Of a stretch of 8,296 nucleotides of DNA, positions 5,454-8,296 are shown piece by piece. The notes below the pieces were generated by a model. That model worked only from the letters and a program-made list of their open reading frames with translations. It made no database searches and was not told where the DNA came from. A program made the translations under genes and the position numbers. Source of the stretch: Flavobacteriaceae bacterium (lineage in GTDB: Bacteria; Bacteroidota; Bacteroidia; Flavobacteriales; Flavobacteriaceae); assembly GCA_030633225.1 (NCBI GenBank), contig DAOVTF010000072.1, positions 1 through 8,296 of the forward strand, read 5' to 3'. How positions within the stretch are numbered: the first letter of the stretch is position 1; each line of letters opens with the position of its first letter.

Positions 5454-8296
5454 ATGAAAACAAAGTTAAGTGGAATTTTGACGCTTTTACTAGCGTTTGT
5501 AGTGCAATTTACATTTGCACAAGAAAGAACTATCACTGGTGCTGTCTCAGATGAATCTGGACCATTACCTGGAGTTAGTGTATTAATTGATGGTACTACA
5601 ATAGGTACTGAAACAGATTTTGACGGTAATTATGCAATCAATGCAAATAGCGGTGATAATATCCGTTTTAGTTTTGTTGGTATGACTACTGTTACTAGAA
5701 CTGTTGGTACGAATAATGTTATTAATTTAACAATGGTATCTGACGACAACACTTTAGATGAAGTAATTGTAACAGGTTACGGTCGTAAAGTAGAAGCTAG
5801 ATCTGCAACTTTTGCAGCTCAAGTACTAGATGGCGATGATTTTATACAAGCTAAAGAGGCTAACATTTCTAATGCTCTTTCTGGTAAAATCGCTGGTGTA
5901 CAAGTTACATCAAGTTCTGGTGCAGTTGGTGCTTCTTCAAGAGTAGTATTAAGGGGTGCCAGTTCAATTACTGGTAGTAATGAACCTTTGTACGTTGTTG
6001 ATGGTGTGCCAATTTATAATGGTACAGGTGGTAGTACAGCTGGATCCTTTGGAGGTAGAGACTTACCAAACGGTGCTTCTGATATTAACCCGGAAGACAT
6101 TGAATCAATGAATGTATTAAAAGGGCCTGCTGCTGCTGCACTTTACGGTGTAAGAGCTGCGAATGGAGTAATTGAAATTACAACTAGGTCTGGTAAGCAA
6201 AATACCAAACTTGGAGTTACAATTTCTTCAAATATGGATTTTACAAAACCATTAATCTTACCAAGTTATCAAAACTCATATGGACAAGGTGGAAACCCAG
6301 ACTATTTTGAATTTATTGATGGTACTATTGGTGATGGTGGTGTTGATGAAAGTTGGGGACCTCCTTTAGATGTAGGTTTAGAATTTATCCAATGGGATTC
6401 ATATAAAGTTGGTGGTGCACCACTTCCTTGGGTGTCTCAACCTGATAATATTAAAGATTTTTATGATACAGGTACTTCTTTTACAAACAATATCTCTTTT
6501 GCAGGTGGTGGTGAAAATATAGGATATAGAGTTTCTGTTGGTAATTTGGAGCAAGATGGTATGGTTCCTCATACAGATTTTAGCAGATTTAATGTTGGTG
6601 CAAATGCATCATATACAATAAGTGATAAATTTACAACCAATGTTAATTTTAACTATGTGAAAACACAAAGTGATAACTTAGCAATTGTTGGTTATGATAA
6701 TGAAAATCCATTACAACAATTTATCTGGTCTGGTAGAAATGTTGATTTCCAAGCTTTAAAAGATTGGAGAAATTTACCATTATCTGCTGAAGGTACTGCT
6801 GCTGCAGGTACTCCTTTAAACTGGAATACAGTTTTCCAAAACAACCCTTGGTGGGTTTTAGAAACTAATACTAATGATTATGATAAAGATAGAATTTACG
6901 GTAATGTAGGTTTTAACTACAATATTGATAATCATTTTTCTATACATGGTAAAATAGGGTTAGATCATTTTAACTCAATTGCTACTAGCAGACAAGCTCA
7001 CGGTAGTAACAATGCTCCTTTTGGATCATATACTGAAGCTGTTAGATCTAGAACAGAAACAAATGCAGATTTGTTTGTATCATATACAACAGATATCTCT
7101 GAGAAATTCACTTTTGACCTTTCTTTAGGTGGAAATCAAACAAAATTTTATAATCAAATAAACAATGTTACTGCTCCTCAATTACAATTAAATGGTCTTT
7201 ATGACTTAAATAACTTGAGAGCAGGTAGTAATTATTCTGTTACTGATTATACATCTGAATCTCGTATTAACAGTTTAATCGGGTTTGGTAAAATAGGATT
7301 TATGGATATGATCTATTTAGAATTCTCAGGAAGAAATGACTGGGCTAGTGTTCTACCACAAGAAAATAATTCATTTTTCTATCCTTCTATTACTGGTAGT
7401 ATAGTAGTTTCAGAATTGTTTGGTGCTAATGACTGGTTCTTAAAACTTCGTGGAGGTTGGTCACAAGTGGGTGGTATTGGAGCCTTAGGCCCATACCAAT
7501 TAGATCCTGTTTATGGATTATCTAGTCAACCATATGGATCTACCACAGTAGCATTTTTACTAGGTACTTTAAACAACCCTACTATTAAACCAGAATTTCA
7601 AGAAGGTATTGAGGGAGGTATTGATGCTCGTTTATGGAATAATAGAGTTAGATTTAATTTTACTTATTATGATCAAACAAGTACTGATCTAGTTGTGCCA
7701 GTTCAAATTGCTGCTTCAACAGGTTATACAAATGCAATTTCCAACGTTGGTGAAATGAGAAACTCAGGTTTTGAAATTCAATTTGGTTTAACAGTTCTTC
7801 AATCAGAAAACTTCACTTGGGATTTTGATGCGAATTTCGCAATGAATGAAAATGAAGTTGTTTCTCTTGGAGGATTAGATGCTTTAGTATTAGGTGGACA
7901 ATGGAATATGACATTAGAGGCTAGAGAAGGAGAACCTTATGGTTCAATTGTTGGTAACTATTGGCAACGTTCACCAAGTGGTGAAATAGTTTTCAATAAT
8001 GGTTTACCTGTTATTGATCCTAACGGAACAAAAATTCTTGGTAATGTAACTCCAGACTGGACAGGTGGTATTTCAACTACTTTAAGATTTTGGGACTTTA
8101 GTTTTTACGCTTTAGTTGATGCTAAAATTGGAGGAGATATTCATTCAATGACAACTACTTGGGGTAATTTTGCTGGTGCTTTATCAGGAACTTTAGACGG
8201 TAGAGAAACTGGTATTGTTGGTAATGGTGTTATGCTAGATGCTAATGGTAATTATGTTACTAATAATGTAGTAAGATCAGCTGAATCATTTAATAA
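5454..8296 (+). CDS. SusC/RagA-family TonB-dependent outer-membrane transporter (partial, C-terminus beyond right edge)
   Basis: SusC-type proteins are outer-membrane barrels that, with a SusD-like surface lipoprotein lid, import glycans, peptides or other large nutrients using TonB energy. The frame stays open for 947 codons to the window edge; families of this type are usually about 1000-1100 residues, so the last barrel strands are missing. Residues 1-22 form a signal peptide (cleavage after FTFA, before QE). Residues about 24-97 are the carboxypeptidase-regulatory-like domain (RTITGAVSDESGPLPGVSV, then TDFDGNYAI). LDEVIVTGYG (101-110) is the TonB-box-like segment. The plug spans about 115-247, with LRGASSITGSNEPLYVVDG (166-184) and the SusC signature from GRDLPNGASDINPEDIESMN through VLKGPAAAALYG (201-232). 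The barrel follows from about 255. Codons are rich in GGT, GCT and ACT, suggesting high expression. A susD-like gene is expected just to the right. The substrate cannot be read from the sequence. Confidence 0.95.
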   Translation, partial: MKTKLSGILTLLLAFVVQFTFAQERTITGAVSDESGPLPGVSVLIDGTTIGTETDFDGNYAINANSGDNIRFSFVGMTTVTRTVGTNNVINLTMVSDDNTLDEVIVTGYGRKVEARSATFAAQVLDGDDFIQAKEANISNALSGKIAGVQVTSSSGAVGASSRVVLRGASSITGSNEPLYVVDGVPIYNGTGGSTAGSFGGRDLPNGASDINPEDIESMNVLKGPAAAALYGVRAANGVIEITTRSGKQNTKLGVTISSNMDFTKPLILPSYQNSYGQGGNPDYFEFIDGTIGDGGVDESWGPPLDVGLEFIQWDSYKVGGAPLPWVSQPDNIKDFYDTGTSFTNNISFAGGGENIGYRVSVGNLEQDGMVPHTDFSRFNVGANASYTISDKFTTNVNFNYVKTQSDNLAIVGYDNENPLQQFIWSGRNVDFQALKDWRNLPLSAEGTAAAGTPLNWNTVFQNNPWWVLETNTNDYDKDRIYGNVGFNYNIDNHFSIHGKIGLDHFNSIATSRQAHGSNNAPFGSYTEAVRSRTETNADLFVSYTTDISEKFTFDLSLGGNQTKFYNQINNVTAPQLQLNGLYDLNNLRAGSNYSVTDYTSESRINSLIGFGKIGFMDMIYLEFSGRNDWASVLPQENNSFFYPSITGSIVVSELFGANDWFLKLRGGWSQVGGIGALGPYQLDPVYGLSSQPYGSTTVAFLLGTLNNPTIKPEFQEGIEGGIDARLWNNRVRFNFTYYDQTSTDLVVPVQIAASTGYTNAISNVGEMRNSGFEIQFGLTVLQSENFTWDFDANFAMNENEVVSLGGLDALVLGGQWNMTLEAREGEPYGSIVGNYWQRSPSGEIVFNNGLPVIDPNGTKILGNVTPDWTGGISTTLRFWDFSFYALVDAKIGGDIHSMTTTWGNFAGALSGTLDGRETGIVGNGVMLDANGNYVTNNVVRSAESFN

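Noticed and set aside
1..8296. Mobile element, CRISPR array, phage or defence system
   Set aside because: No transposase, integrase, terminal inverted repeats with target duplications, regularly spaced repeats or defence-gene motifs are present; all the long genes are housekeeping or outer-membrane proteins.

Overview
This window is almost certainly chromosomal DNA from a member of the Bacteroidota, most likely a (marine-type) Flavobacteriaceae. The evidence is strongly AT-rich DNA, A/T-rich leaders with no Shine-Dalgarno sequences, a Bacteroidota-type promoter (TTTG-N19-TAnnTTTG) in front of the ribosomal operon, ribosomal proteins of flavobacterial type, and a SusC/RagA-family TonB-dependent transporter. 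Genus or species cannot be assigned from the sequence alone.

Left half (1-3297, minus strand): the translation operon rpsL-rpsG-fusA-rpsJ, read right to left. All genes are intact except rpsJ, whose last ~10 codons lie beyond the left edge. The genes are packed with 25, 3 and 19 bases between them. No tuf gene lies between fusA and rpsJ, so the str operon runs straight into the S10 operon. A well-formed promoter is visible about 60 bases upstream of the rpsL start.

Middle (3298-3600): a 303-base AT-rich divergent intergenic region. It holds the rpsL promoter, two small inverted repeats, and no gene I can support.

Right half (3601-8296, plus strand): two outer-membrane protein genes. The first (3601-5295) encodes a 564-residue Omp85-superfamily protein with a signal peptide, about three POTRA-like units and a 16-strand-type barrel, so its layout resembles TamA/BamA. 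It starts with TTG and has no methionine codon in frame anywhere. After a 158-base gap with striking AACTTTTT repeats comes a SusC/RagA-type TonB-dependent transporter (5454 to beyond the right edge). It has a signal peptide, a carboxypeptidase-regulatory-like domain, a TonB-box-like segment, a plug with the SusC signature, and most of the barrel.

Most of the window is housekeeping. I see no phage, insertion sequence, CRISPR array, toxin-antitoxin pair or defence system. The part most worth follow-up is the outer-membrane pair: an unusual Omp85 protein directly upstream of a SusC homologue, with a repeat-rich control region between them. They may act in outer-membrane assembly or surface transport, but the sequence does not prove a joint function.
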